From: Desulfuromonadaceae bacterium
GTDB lineage: Bacteria > Desulfobacterota > Desulfuromonadia > Desulfuromonadales > JAHYIW01
Length of the DNA stretch: 60,019 nucleotides
Direction of reading: 5' to 3'
Assembly (NCBI GenBank): GCA_019429445.1
Contig: JAHYIW010000022.1
Coordinates: 1-60,019 of the forward strand
Part shown: positions 45,881 to 53,859 of the stretch, in pieces
How positions within the stretch are numbered: position 1 is the first letter of the stretch
Layout: each line of letters starts with the position of its first letter
Notes under the pieces: model-generated
What the model was told of the DNA's origin: nothing
Database searches by the model: none
What the model saw: only the letters and a program-made list of their open reading frames with translations
Program-made: the position numbers and the translations under genes

Positions 45881-46801
45881 ATGGCAAAGCGTTTTAAAAT
45901 CGGTCTGGCTCTCGGCGGCGGCGCGGCGCGGGCTTTTTCCCATATCGGCGTCCTTGCCGGGCTTGAAAAATATGGCATTACTGTCGACATCGTTACCGGC
46001 ACCAGCATGGGGGCGATGATTGGTGCCATGTTTGCGACTCATCTGGATGTGACCGCAGTCAGGGAGCGTTTCAACGCCTATCTCGCCAGCGACGAATTCA
46101 CTGATTCAGGATTTAACTTTTTCAAGGAACTTGATTCGCATGACACCGGGGTCCTGGCCGAAGTCGGTCGATTCGCTCGCCGTGGCGTCATGAATACGTT
46201 AATGATCACCCAGACAGCGCTGGTCAACGAAAAAACCGCAGCAGAAAGCTATGCTTATCTGCTCGACGATCTCGATGTTAAGCAGACCCGTATCCCCTTT
46301 GCCGCAGTCGCCCTTGATCTGAAAAGCGGCGAATCGATGACGCTTGATCACGGGCGCCTGCGCGAGGTGATTGCCGCGTCCTGCGCCATGCCGGGGGTCC
46401 TCAGGCCGGTGGAACTGGACGGACGCCTGCTGGTCGACGGCGGTTGGTCGGAAACGGTGCCGATCACTGCGGCCCGGCGCCTCGGCGCTGATTTTGTCAT
46501 CGCCGTCGATGTCGGTGACGCGCTGATCGGCTTCGGTGAACCGCGCAATGCGCTTGATATCATTGCGCGCGCCGATGCCCTGGCCCGCCGGGCGCTCAAT
46601 ATCGAACAGCTTAAAGCCGCCGACGTCGTTCTCTCTCCCCACAACGGGGTGGCGCACTGGGCCGATTTTTCAACTTCGGGCCAAGCGGTTGAACGTGGTG
46701 AAGAGGAGGTGGATCGACGTATTGGCGAAGTGCAGCTAGCGATAAAAAAAGCGCAGGCAACACACTGGCTCGACTGGATAAAATGGTTGCGCGACAAATA
46801 A
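45881..46801 (+). CDS. patatin-like phospholipase (RssA-type)
   Basis: About 306 residues. Oxyanion loop LGGGAARAFSHIGVL, nucleophile S42 in GTSMG and the catalytic Asp in LLVDGGWSE are intact, as is the conserved CAMPGVLRPVELDGR. Likely a cytosolic serine lipase or esterase. ATG 45881 follows GGAG; the frame is open from 45758. A small hairpin (ACCGCC/GGCGGT) lies just upstream of the ribosome site. gltA follows after 36 bases. Confidence 0.87.
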   Translation: MAKRFKIGLALGGGAARAFSHIGVLAGLEKYGITVDIVTGTSMGAMIGAMFATHLDVTAVRERFNAYLASDEFTDSGFNFFKELDSHDTGVLAEVGRFARRGVMNTLMITQTALVNEKTAAESYAYLLDDLDVKQTRIPFAAVALDLKSGESMTLDHGRLREVIAASCAMPGVLRPVELDGRLLVDGGWSETVPITAARRLGADFVIAVDVGDALIGFGEPRNALDIIARADALARRALNIEQLKAADVVLSPHNGVAHWADFSTSGQAVERGEEEVDRRIGEVQLAIKKAQATHWLDWIKWLRDK

Positions 46802-46837
46802 TGCTCACCGACCGGACGAGCAGACAGGATTAACCCC

Positions 46838-48157
46838 ATGCTTAATTTTGACGAACTGGAAAAAGGGTTCAGCGAAGAAGAAGCGCTGGCCGAGGCACGG
46901 CGCTGTCTCAAATGCAAGAATCCGCAGTGTGTCGGCGGCTGCCCGATCGAGAATCGTATCCCGGAGATTATTGCGGCAATCGAAGCGCGCGATTACACCA
47001 TCGCCATCGATATCATCAACCGGAACAGCAACCTCGCCATCATCTGCGCCCGCGTCTGTCCGCACAATGAACAGTGTGAAGGGTCGTGCATCCTCAGCCG
47101 CAAGGGAGAGGGAATCCAGATCAGCAAACTGGAGCGATTCCTCGCCGAGAAGGAGATGGAACTGGCACTGAACCGGCTGCGCGGCAAGGTGGCCATTATC
47201 GGTTCCGGCCCGGCCGGATTGTCGGTGGCGGCGATTCTCGCCAAACAGAACTATCGGGTCACGATCTTTGAAGCCCACTCCAAGGCGGGCGGGGTCCTGC
47301 GTTACGGCATACCTGAATACCGTCTCCCCAATGAGGTGGTGGACAAGCAGATCGAAATCATCCGCAATCTCGGTGTGCGCATGGAGACCGAGGTCGTCAT
47401 CGGCGACGATCTGACCATCGATCAGCTCTTCGCCATGGGCTATCAGGCGATCTTCATCGGCACCGGCACTGGCCTGGCAAAAAAACTCGGGATTCCCGGA
47501 GAAGAGCTGAGTGGTGCCATGCAGGCGATCTATTTCCTGGAGACGGTGGCTCTGATTCAGGATGGCAGCCTGACCGACAGCCTCGCCCCGGTCGTTCGCG
47601 GCGATCGGGTTGTGGTCATCGGTGCCGGCAATGTTGCCGTCGACGCCGCCCGCACCGCCCTGCGCCTCGGCGCGGCCAGTGTCATGACGGTCGATATCGT
47701 CCCCGAAAAGGAACGGCGCTCAAGTGACAAGGAGTATGCAGAGGCGCTGCACGAGGGGGTCACCTTCAGCTTTGAAACGAGTGTCACCCGGATTCACGGC
47801 GACACCGCCGTCTCCGGGGTAACGCTGCAACGATTTGAGCGCCGTCTGGCGGGGCGCGAAAGCACCATTGTGCCCCTCCCCGGCACCGAACAGCGCGTTG
47901 CGTGTGACAAGGTCATTATCGCCGTCGGGCAAAAACCTTTTGCGCGCATCGTCTCTACCACCACCGGGATCAAGACCAGCGAAACCGGCTACGTGCTCAC
48001 CGAAAGTGAACCATTCTACGGCATGACCACCCGCGCCGGCGTCTTTGCCGCAGGCGATGTGGTGCATGAGCCGAAAACGGTGATCCTCGCCATGCGTGAA
48101 GGGCGTCTGGTCGCCGAAGCTATCGATGCCTATTTGCAGCGACCGAAGCAGCGGTAA
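46838..48157 (+). CDS. NAD(P)-dependent oxidoreductase, glutamate synthase small-subunit family (GltA/NfnB-like)
   Basis: A 439-residue protein: N-terminal Cys cluster for two Fe-S centres (C23, C26, C31, C35, then CARVCPHNEQCEGSC), followed by FAD motif IIGSGPAGLSVAA and NAD(P) motif VVIGAGNVAVDAARTALRLG. It lacks the large glutamine amidotransferase subunit, like the archaeal/deltaproteobacterial GltA or the NfnB subunit of transhydrogenase. Stand-alone activity with a separate partner is inferred. The partner is not in the window. Confidence 0.85.
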   Translation: MLNFDELEKGFSEEEALAEARRCLKCKNPQCVGGCPIENRIPEIIAAIEARDYTIAIDIINRNSNLAIICARVCPHNEQCEGSCILSRKGEGIQISKLERFLAEKEMELALNRLRGKVAIIGSGPAGLSVAAILAKQNYRVTIFEAHSKAGGVLRYGIPEYRLPNEVVDKQIEIIRNLGVRMETEVVIGDDLTIDQLFAMGYQAIFIGTGTGLAKKLGIPGEELSGAMQAIYFLETVALIQDGSLTDSLAPVVRGDRVVVIGAGNVAVDAARTALRLGAASVMTVDIVPEKERRSSDKEYAEALHEGVTFSFETSVTRIHGDTAVSGVTLQRFERRLAGRESTIVPLPGTEQRVACDKVIIAVGQKPFARIVSTTTGIKTSETGYVLTESEPFYGMTTRAGVFAAGDVVHEPKTVILAMREGRLVAEAIDAYLQRPKQR

Positions 48158-48202
48158 GCAAGCACTCCTGCCGCGCGCAACGCTTCCCCTTAAGGATCAG
48201 TC

Positions 48203-48607
48203 ATGAACGATCTTTTCAAAAACCTGACGATTATCCTTACGCTGATGTGCCTTGCCTGCTCCCCCGAGCAACCGCAGTACCCTGCCCTCACCCCCCCGGA
48301 AAACTTTGCAAACCTGCAAAACATAAAAATCGGGGCGGAACTGTTCAGACAAAAATGCGCATCCTGCCACGGTCGTTCCGGTGAAGGGCGCTCCTTGCGT
48401 GCTGATTTCTTCCAGCCACCGGCACCCGACTTCTCGGCACCCTTCTACCAAGATGTCGATCCGGCGTATCTGTTCTGGCGCATCCGCACTGGAAAAACGG
48501 TCGAGCCGTGGCAATCGCAGGGATCAGTGATGCCCGCCTGGAACGATCACCTGGACGCTGCACAGGTCTGGCGGCTGGTGGCTTATTTACGCAGCCGCAG
48601 CAGGTGA
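48203..48607 (+). CDS. lipoprotein monoheme cytochrome c
   Basis: A 134-residue protein with a lipoprotein signal (lipobox LACS, lipidated C19), one heme site CASCH and a Met ligand region (VMPAWNDHLD). It has the pattern of class I cytochrome c and would be anchored in the periplasmic face of a membrane. AAGGA precedes ATG 48203. It follows gltA-like by 45 bases but need not be linked. Confidence 0.83.
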   Translation: MNDLFKNLTIILTLMCLACSPEQPQYPALTPPENFANLQNIKIGAELFRQKCASCHGRSGEGRSLRADFFQPPAPDFSAPFYQDVDPAYLFWRIRTGKTVEPWQSQGSVMPAWNDHLDAAQVWRLVAYLRSRSR

Positions 48608-48616
48608 GCGGGGGGA

Positions 48617-48790
48617 TCAATGATACGGTTGGTCATCCCCTTCGCCATTCGGTATCAGGGCGATGATCAGCAGGGCAAAGGGTCCGATCAGTAAAGCGAG
48701 AGCGGCCCACAGGTAAGGGTTGCGATTTTTATCTTTGGCCACGATGTAGGAACCAACAGGGAATACCGCCCAGAGAATAATATAATCCAT
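48617..48790 (-). CDS. small two-helix membrane protein
   Basis: A 57-residue ORF starting at ATG 48790, with GGAGG upstream. One hydrophobic segment (DYIILWAVFPVGSYIVA), a charged loop KDKNRNPYLWAA, a second segment (ALALLIGPFALLIIALIP) and an acidic tail. The pattern KNRNPYLWA-LLxGPxALL recurs in small bacterial membrane proteins of unknown role. It is below usual size cut-offs. Convergent to the cytochrome c gene. Confidence 0.75.
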   Translation of the reverse strand: MDYIILWAVFPVGSYIVAKDKNRNPYLWAALALLIGPFALLIIALIPNGEGDDQPYH

Positions 48791-48853
48791 AGTGCCTCCG
48801 GTGATTGTCAGAATAAAGGTTGCTGACAGCGTAGCACGAAGCGCGTGATTTCT

Positions 48854-49570
48854 CTACGCCTCATCGCGCAGGGAACATTTTCGCAACAGCGCGTCAGGGT
48901 GCCGCCACTGCGGCAGAAAACGGTCCATCAGCTGGCGAAAGCGCGCATTATGCCCGCGTTCGAGCAGATGGGTCAGTTCATGAACGAGGATATAGTCGAG
49001 GCAGACCGCCGGTTGCCGGATCAGCGCCAGGTTGAGCCAGATCCGGCGCGCGCCGATATTGCACGTCCCCCAGCGCGTTTTCATGCGCTTCACCCCCCAC
49101 TCTGCCGCCTCGACATCAAGGACCCTCTCCCAGTGCCGCAACCGTGGCGGGATCAGTTCTTTCAGCTGGCGACGATACCAGCACTCCAGCACCGCCATGC
49201 GCTGTGCGCGGTCGCTCCCCGGCGGAACCAGCAGGTGCAGCGTCCGCTCAACCAGCTCGGCTCGCGGTCGACCGGCAACAGCGCAGACGTTAAGACAATA
49301 ACTATCCTCGAGATAATCGACCTGCTCGCCACTGACCAGCTCCAGCCGTGGCCGAAGTGGCCGCGCCGCAATCCGCGACTGATGGTCCCGAATCCAGTCG
49401 AGGCGGGCGTTCACCAGCTCGCGCACCACCGCGTCATCGACCCGCAACGGGGCCGAAACCCGCACCCTCCCCGCCGCTGGCGAGACGCGCAAGTGAAGAT
49501 TTTTGATCTTTTTGCGCACGATCTCAACCGCGATGCCGTGCACCTCAATCTGGCTTGATCTCATTATCAC
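48854..49570 (-). CDS. YgjP-like zinc metallopeptidase domain protein
   Basis: A 238-residue protein with HELTHLLERGHNARF, the HExxH motif and third ligand pattern of the DUF45/YgjP family (SprT-like). The preceding RMKTRWGTCNIGARRIWLNLALI is also diagnostic. Predicted metallopeptidase, cytosolic, without a known substrate; such genes often appear near restriction and toxin genes. ATG 49570 or 49564 are alternative starts. Confidence 0.85.
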   Translation of the reverse strand: MIMRSSQIEVHGIAVEIVRKKIKNLHLRVSPAAGRVRVSAPLRVDDAVVRELVNARLDWIRDHQSRIAARPLRPRLELVSGEQVDYLEDSYCLNVCAVAGRPRAELVERTLHLLVPPGSDRAQRMAVLECWYRRQLKELIPPRLRHWERVLDVEAAEWGVKRMKTRWGTCNIGARRIWLNLALIRQPAVCLDYILVHELTHLLERGHNARFRQLMDRFLPQWRHPDALLRKCSLRDEA

Positions 49571-49674
49571 AGCTGCGCGACCCGCTCCAGCATCGCCCGT
49601 TGTGGCATAAGATAGCTCCCTTTGATCGATGTCGGTAATTTGACCGCCAGTTTACGGGTGCAGTGAAAGAGCAT
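49567..49674 (-). pseudogene. remnant of a DUF6933-like gene
   Basis: From ATG 49674 the frame gives MLFHCTRKLAVKLPTSI, which resembles the N-terminus of the short DUF6933 proteins that begin with a similar FHCTxKLxxKL segment. Then the similarity stops and the frame ends after 35 codons. Likely a truncated leftover between the metallopeptidase and yefM. Confidence 0.4.
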
Positions 49675-49767
49675 GATTGATCGTCCTGGGTCAGGGCGAA
49701 AAGAGCTTTTGACGATTCGCCGAAAGACATTTAGTTTGTTATGTCCCCCCCTATGGTACAGTATCCT

Positions 49768-49777
49768 GTACATGTAC
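49768..49777. promoter_or_regulatory. YefM-YoeB operator-like palindrome
   Basis: GTACATGTAC is a perfect palindrome upstream of yefM, with a further GTACA at 49756-49760. E. coli YefM binds TGTACA core motifs in its operator, so this is the expected autoregulatory site. Confidence 0.65.
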
Positions 49778-49794
49778 TAAAAAGGAGAATTGAC

Positions 49795-50046
49795 ATGGAT
49801 GCTATTTCGTACACCAACGCTCGAAGCAATTTAGCAAAAACAATGGAAAAAGTATGCACCGACCATGACCCCGTCATTATTACGCGTCGCAACGAAAGCT
49901 CGGTCGTTATGATGTCTCTTGAAGATTTTCAGGCTCTTGAAGAAACCGCATATTTACTCAAAAGCCCGAAAAATGCTCGACGTCTTTTGGAGTCGATTGC
50001 CCAGTTGGAATCAGGGGACGGCACTGAGCGGGAGCTTTCTCTGTGA
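49795..50046 (+). CDS. yefM: YefM-family antitoxin
   Basis: An 83-residue Phd/YefM antitoxin: N-terminal DNA-binding/dimer domain (ISYTNARSNLAKTMEKVCTDHDPVIITRRN, VVMMSLEDFQAL) and an acidic C-terminal tail that neutralises the toxin. ATG 49795 with AAAGGAG upstream. Overlaps the yoeB start by 4 bases. Represses its own promoter, probably via the palindrome at 49768-49777. Confidence 0.92.
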   Translation: MDAISYTNARSNLAKTMEKVCTDHDPVIITRRNESSVVMMSLEDFQALEETAYLLKSPKNARRLLESIAQLESGDGTERELSL

Positions 50047-50297
50047 AACCCATTTTTTCCAAAAATGCATGGGAAGATTACCAGTATTGGCTGAAGACTG
50101 ACAGTAAAATCCACAACCGGGTGAACGCATTGATTCAGGACATCCAGCGTTCACCTTTTTCTGGCGTCGGCAAGCCCGAAGCGCTGAAGCATGGTTTGTC
50201 GGGCTATTGGTCCAGACGAATCAACGATGAGCACAGAATCGTTTATAAAGTTGATGGCGCGGCTGTATTTATTGCTCAACTTCGTTACCATTACTGA
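50043..50297 (+). CDS. yoeB: YoeB-family mRNA interferase toxin
   Basis: An 84-residue RelE-superfamily endoribonuclease that cleaves mRNA on the ribosome. The YoeB catalytic residues E46, R65, H83 and Y84 are all present, and the C-terminal RYHY is canonical. Codons 37-78 are contained in a 127-bp segment duplicated exactly at the end of the window. Confidence 0.92.
   Translation: MKPIFSKNAWEDYQYWLKTDSKIHNRVNALIQDIQRSPFSGVGKPEALKHGLSGYWSRRINDEHRIVYKVDGAAVFIAQLRYHY
50151..50277 (+). repeat. 127-bp exact repeat, copy 1 (inside yoeB)
   Basis: Identical over 127 bases to 59893-60019; the base before differs (T here, C there). It lies inside an intact gene. Confidence 0.97.
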
Positions 50298-50344
50298 TTT
50301 TCGCACAACCCGTCGGGATCAGATCGCGCGGATTTCGGCTGCGT

Positions 50345-50539
50345 TCACTTTTTATCCTCTACCTTTTTCATTTTCTTGCCGGGTGGCAAAAAGCTTTCTA
50401 CTGTGACCACCGATTTGCCGGTCATTGCGGCTTCAATGCAGCACTCATCATTCACAACGGAGACGCCGACAGGCACGGGGCGAAAAGAACAGCCCCGTTG
50501 GATGAAGGATGAAACCGAGCACTTGCATGAGTCGCTTTA
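50345..50539 (-). other. start-less Cys-rich open frame between the two toxin-antitoxin pairs
   Basis: About 64 codons are open on the minus strand (SCKCSVSSFIQRGCSF, then VNDECCIEAAMTGKS), ending in a Lys-rich tail. The frame begins after two stops with no start codon at its upstream end. I recognise no family. It overlaps the promoter of the second pair, so it may be chance or a decayed gene. Confidence 0.25.
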
Positions 50540-50551
50540 TTAGTCTATATT
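50523..50551 (+). promoter_or_regulatory. sigma70 promoter of the second toxin-antitoxin pair
   Basis: TTGCAT (50523-50528), 17-base spacer, TATATT (50546-50551). It lies 37 bases upstream of the antitoxin ATG. Confidence 0.75.
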
Positions 50552-50564
50552 TTGATCATAAACA

Positions 50565-50574
50565 GATTCGAATC
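50565..50574. promoter_or_regulatory. palindrome downstream of the toxin-antitoxin promoter
   Basis: GATTCGAATC, a perfect 10-bp palindrome between the -10 box and the AGGAGG ribosome site, suitably placed as an antitoxin operator. Confidence 0.45.
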
Positions 50575-50588
50575 AAGGAGGTACAGTA

Positions 50589-50879
50589 ATGAGAACTATT
50601 TCAATCAGCAATGACATTGTCCCAATTGCAGAATTTAAAACCAATATTTCCAAGTGGTTCAAAACACTTCAGACATCCGGACACCCACTTATCATTACCC
50701 AAAACAGCAAACCAGCTGGTGTACTGTTGTCCGCTGCGGATTACGATGAATTGGTTTACCGAAAATCTTTTCTTGATTCTGTTGAGAGAGGGATTACAGA
50801 CGTTGAAAGCGGGCGTACACAAACTACAGACGAACTACGAAAAACCCTGCGAGCCAGAAGAAGTGCGGGTAATCCATGA
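50589..50879 (+). CDS. Phd/YefM-family antitoxin
   Basis: A 96-residue antitoxin with the Phd/YefM fold pattern (IVPIAEFKTNISKWFKTLQTSGHPLIITQNSKPAGVLLSAADYDEL) and a charged C-terminal tail. The toxin start overlaps its end by 4 bases. AAGGAGG ribosome site. Different from yefM just upstream, so a separate module. Confidence 0.88.
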   Translation: MRTISISNDIVPIAEFKTNISKWFKTLQTSGHPLIITQNSKPAGVLLSAADYDELVYRKSFLDSVERGITDVESGRTQTTDELRKTLRARRSAGNP

Positions 50880-51175
50880 GCGTAACATGGTCACAGGAAG
50901 CTGGTGAAAATCTGGTTGATATCGAGGAGTTTATTGCACGTGACAGTGTAGAGCGCGCTGTTCGGATTGTTGATGCCCTCATTGACCATACTGAAGAAAT
51001 TTTGGCTGACAATCCAAGAAGCGGAAGGACTGTGCCAGAAACAGGTAGTCCTGATATTCGAGAGCTTATTTACCGAGGATATCGCATTGTCTACCGATTG
51101 AATGGTGATCGAATTGAAATACTTACCGTTTTTGAAGGGCATCGACTATTGAGACTGAGCGAATCAGGTGATTAG
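50876..51175 (+). CDS. ParE/RelE-family toxin
   Basis: A 99-residue RelE/ParE-superfamily toxin: helical N-terminus (EAGENLVDIEEFIARDS), then PRSGRTVPE, the conserved IRELIYRGYRIVYRL and a C-terminal VFEGHRLL. The helix pattern is closer to ParE than to YoeB. Whether it targets gyrase or mRNA cannot be told. Translationally coupled to its antitoxin. Confidence 0.85.
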   Translation: MSVTWSQEAGENLVDIEEFIARDSVERAVRIVDALIDHTEEILADNPRSGRTVPETGSPDIRELIYRGYRIVYRLNGDRIEILTVFEGHRLLRLSESGD

Positions 51176-51376
51176 GAAAGCAGAAGATCGGGAGATCGGG
51201 TAAGATCGGGGGACAGTTTATTTAACTCCCCGCCACTCCAAAACCACCCGATACAAATTCAAAAAATTAACCGGCGGCAAACCCCGAACGACGGGTAATA
51301 TCTGCCAACACCTCCTCCATGCAAGCCGCAAGACGCTTGCCACAACGCAACCGTTGGCGACTCAGGAGAGCGTGAA

Positions 51377-51413
51377 ATAAAAGGGCCCGGTTGTCTGAAA
51401 AGTAACCGGGCCC
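51377..51413 (-). terminator. rho-independent terminator of the large membrane protein gene
   Basis: Stem GGGCCCGGTT/AACCGGGCCC with an 11-base loop, followed on the minus strand by TTTTATTT. It lies 26 bases past the stop. Confidence 0.88.
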
Positions 51414-51439
51414 CTTTGCGTGCACTGTTGCAGCGGAGA

Positions 51440-53251
51440 TCAGGTTATCTTCTGCTGGTCAGAGTCCAGAGGCTCCACATGAGCCTGTGTTGGGTGTAGA
51501 TGGTCAGTCGGACTCGATTTCCAGCGCGCTAAAACCAAGGACTGCAGTGCTGCCGCGATGCCGAAGGCGAAGATTCCAGCGACCAGCCAGGTCCCTTTGA
51601 TCTGGAATAAATCGATGATGAAAACCTTGCTGCCGCCGATAATCATCAACAGAATTGCGACATTTCTCAGTTCCTTGTTGTGACGGAAGATTGCCAGAAA
51701 AATCAGCAGGATCGCAGCCAGATTGATCGTCACTGACTGGGCACCAGTGAAGGCGGTGGCAAAATCACCGCGATAGTAAGTCTGCAAGCCGTAGGCAACG
51801 ATCGTCATGATCATAAAGAAACCGTTAACCAGTCCGGCGAACAAGGGCAGTAAAGCCATTTTATCCTGTTTATCGAAGCGCTCAAAGGCCCGCGAATGCT
51901 CTGGCGGTTTATTTTCGCGGCAGTAACGATAATGATAGAGGGCGGACAAAGCGCACAAGGTTGCTACCAGCAGGGTCACGCCGGACCGCACGGCACTCTC
52001 CGCACTGATCAGCTCAACGGCAAGAATCAGGCTGACATAACCCTGCAACAGATACGCGGTCATGCGCATGCCACCACTGGACCATTTGTTCGAATAGTAA
52101 CAGACGATAAACGCCAGCACGGACAGTACCGGCAGCGGCAGCAGCATGTCACCAAGGATCGCTGGCAGAGACAAGCCGGCCAAAATAACGCCACCGGCAG
52201 TAAAGGTGTTGGTGCCTGGGGCATGCAGGCGCTGCCGCTCGGAAAGTCTGAAAGCCAGAGCAAAGTGAATAATTGCCGCTGCTGCCGCCGGCGCCCCGAA
52301 CAGGGTCGGGTCTTTCAGCGCATAAATCCCGGCGACGTAGCACCAGCCGGCGTTGACAGCCGGGAGCGAAAAATCAAACCTGGAGATCTTTTCGTCGCCG
52401 CTGCGGATAATGCCGAACAAGGAAATCAGCATAAAAGTGCCGCCGATCAAAGCAACAATCGGGATAAACCAGTCAGGCGACAGGTGTTCGGCGGCGCTGC
52501 CGCGACTGAGCAACCCAGTCAATTTCATCCCCCAGATCTGCAGCATGAAGTGGGTGGTAAACAACAAAATCCAGCGCAACCAGGAGCAGCGCTTCAGGCG
52601 GCTGGCAAAATAGCCCAGAACGTTGGACAGCCAGAGAACCAGCCCCAGGTAGGGGAAGTAGGGGTTGGGGTAATCAATGGCAACGGCAGCCAGACACATG
52701 CCAAACGTGCCGACTATAATCGGCAGGGCAGTTTTCGTGGTATAACTGATGACCGCCATGCAGATCCCGGTTATAGCCAGCATACTGTAAACCAACTCCA
52801 CCGGAATGGCAGAGTGGCGGGTGTAGGTCTCGACCAGCACGCTGAACATCAACAGCCCGCCAGTGGTGGTGAAAATGGGTGCCATGCTCTGTTGTTTACG
52901 GTACAGCAGATACCCGCCGACGATTAAAATTGCAGCATAGCCCATGCCCAGGGCGGTGCCGATATGCAGGTCGAGCATGTCGTTGTCGGTCAGCGCGCGC
53001 AGGCCAAGGGCGGCAACCAGCAGGAAGCAGATGGTTGAGATGTGTTGCAGCAGGGAGCTGCTGCCGACTAGAAGCGTCGCTTCATTGGGAATGAGTTCTT
53101 CTTTTTGGGTCGGCTTGGTGACCTGGGAACGACTGGTGAAGGCTCCAGTTGCGCCCCGTTGCTCTAGTTCAGCAACCTGTTTGCTGAGTTGCTGGAGCTG
53201 GAGTTCCAGTTGTTCAACACGGGCTTCAAGCGGGGATGGCTCTGTGCTCAT
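51440..53251 (-). CDS. large polytopic membrane protein, DUF2339-like
   Basis: A 603-residue protein with an N-terminal coiled-coil (LEARVEQLELQLQQLSKQVAELEQ, about 8-32) and roughly sixteen hydrophobic segments to the end. This coiled-coil-plus-many-helices plan is that of DUF2339 proteins, which have no assigned biochemical role. Monocistronic with its own terminator. Family membership is a best guess from architecture. Confidence 0.72.
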   Translation of the reverse strand: MSTEPSPLEARVEQLELQLQQLSKQVAELEQRGATGAFTSRSQVTKPTQKEELIPNEATLLVGSSSLLQHISTICFLLVAALGLRALTDNDMLDLHIGTALGMGYAAILIVGGYLLYRKQQSMAPIFTTTGGLLMFSVLVETYTRHSAIPVELVYSMLAITGICMAVISYTTKTALPIIVGTFGMCLAAVAIDYPNPYFPYLGLVLWLSNVLGYFASRLKRCSWLRWILLFTTHFMLQIWGMKLTGLLSRGSAAEHLSPDWFIPIVALIGGTFMLISLFGIIRSGDEKISRFDFSLPAVNAGWCYVAGIYALKDPTLFGAPAAAAAIIHFALAFRLSERQRLHAPGTNTFTAGGVILAGLSLPAILGDMLLPLPVLSVLAFIVCYYSNKWSSGGMRMTAYLLQGYVSLILAVELISAESAVRSGVTLLVATLCALSALYHYRYCRENKPPEHSRAFERFDKQDKMALLPLFAGLVNGFFMIMTIVAYGLQTYYRGDFATAFTGAQSVTINLAAILLIFLAIFRHNKELRNVAILLMIIGGSKVFIIDLFQIKGTWLVAGIFAFGIAAALQSLVLARWKSSPTDHLHPTQAHVEPLDSDQQKIT

Positions 53252-53278
53252 GGGTGACCTCTCGGGGCGGAAAGGGCT

Positions 53279-53441
53279 AGTACCCTGTAACCCATAGGAT
53301 TTCGAGGGATTGCGCAGGGCTTTGACGTGTCAGCAAGGCGCGATTTCTGTTGCCTGGCCGTAGCTAAACAGCTGAAATCGGAACGTCGCTGACGCGGCAA
53401 AGAACAAGCAAGATGCGAAAGATTATGGGTGACAGGGTACT
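53279..53441. mobile_element. MITE-like element with 18-bp terminal inverted repeats
   Basis: Left AGTACCCTGTAACCCATA (53279-53296) and right (53424-53441) are inverted repeats with one mismatch. Inner segments GTCAGC...CGATTTC and their inverse make a long imperfect hairpin. The unit is 163 bp and non-coding. A shared GATTTC...TAGCTA...AGCTGAAAT core also occurs in the element at 30986-31138, so the two may be distantly related. Confidence 0.7.
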
Positions 53442-53655
53442 CGCTTTCGATTATTGAGTCTGTGGCTGAAGATGCCAACTGTGACTCTGTGGTCATGGTG
53501 ACGTAATGGCGATCTTTTTCAACTTTGTAAGCACCTGTATTCATTTGAATACTTATCTTGCTTTAAATCTCCGCAAGCTATTTTGGCGAATATAACACTT
53601 TTTTATAAAAAAATACAGCAAAAACAACACGTTGAAAATATACCAAAAAGTTCCC

Positions 53656-53684
53656 TTGATATATAAAACAGTTTTCTATATATT
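53656..53684 (+). promoter_or_regulatory. sigma70-type promoter of electron-transfer module 1
   Basis: TTGATA (53656-53661), 17-base spacer, TATATT (53679-53684) in very AT-rich DNA, 175 bases upstream of the cytochrome ATG. Confidence 0.65.
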
Positions 53685-53859
53685 CTCAATAAAGTGGCTA
53701 TTTCAGAGGTTTCCAGTTCTTGAGTTTTGGGCTAAAATAGCATGCAGCAATTCTGGCGACTCTTTGCGGTTGCCGGGCGGCGGCTAGCGGGATGTCTGGC
53801 TGTTAGCTTGTTTGCTGATCGGCAAAGGGTTGGTCCTGTTTTCACATGGCGAGGATGCG

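Larger units (their letters stand above)
53252..53859. other. 608-bp gene-free region upstream of the first electron-transfer module
   Basis: Contains a MITE-like element (53279-53441), then strongly AT-rich DNA (about 53540-53700) with a good promoter (53656-53684), and a leader of about 170 bases before the cytochrome gene. No ORF is convincing. No c-di-GMP riboswitch consensus could be recognised in the leader. Confidence 0.6.

Noticed and set aside
51184-51210. three copies of AGATCGGG near the end of the second toxin gene
   Set aside because: Too short and simple to interpret; possible adapter contamination was considered but the sequence is not the Illumina adapter.
53700-53859. possible c-di-GMP riboswitch before the cytochrome gene, as is common in Geobacter
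   Set aside because: The GEMM core sequence was not recognisable; only scattered G-rich stretches.
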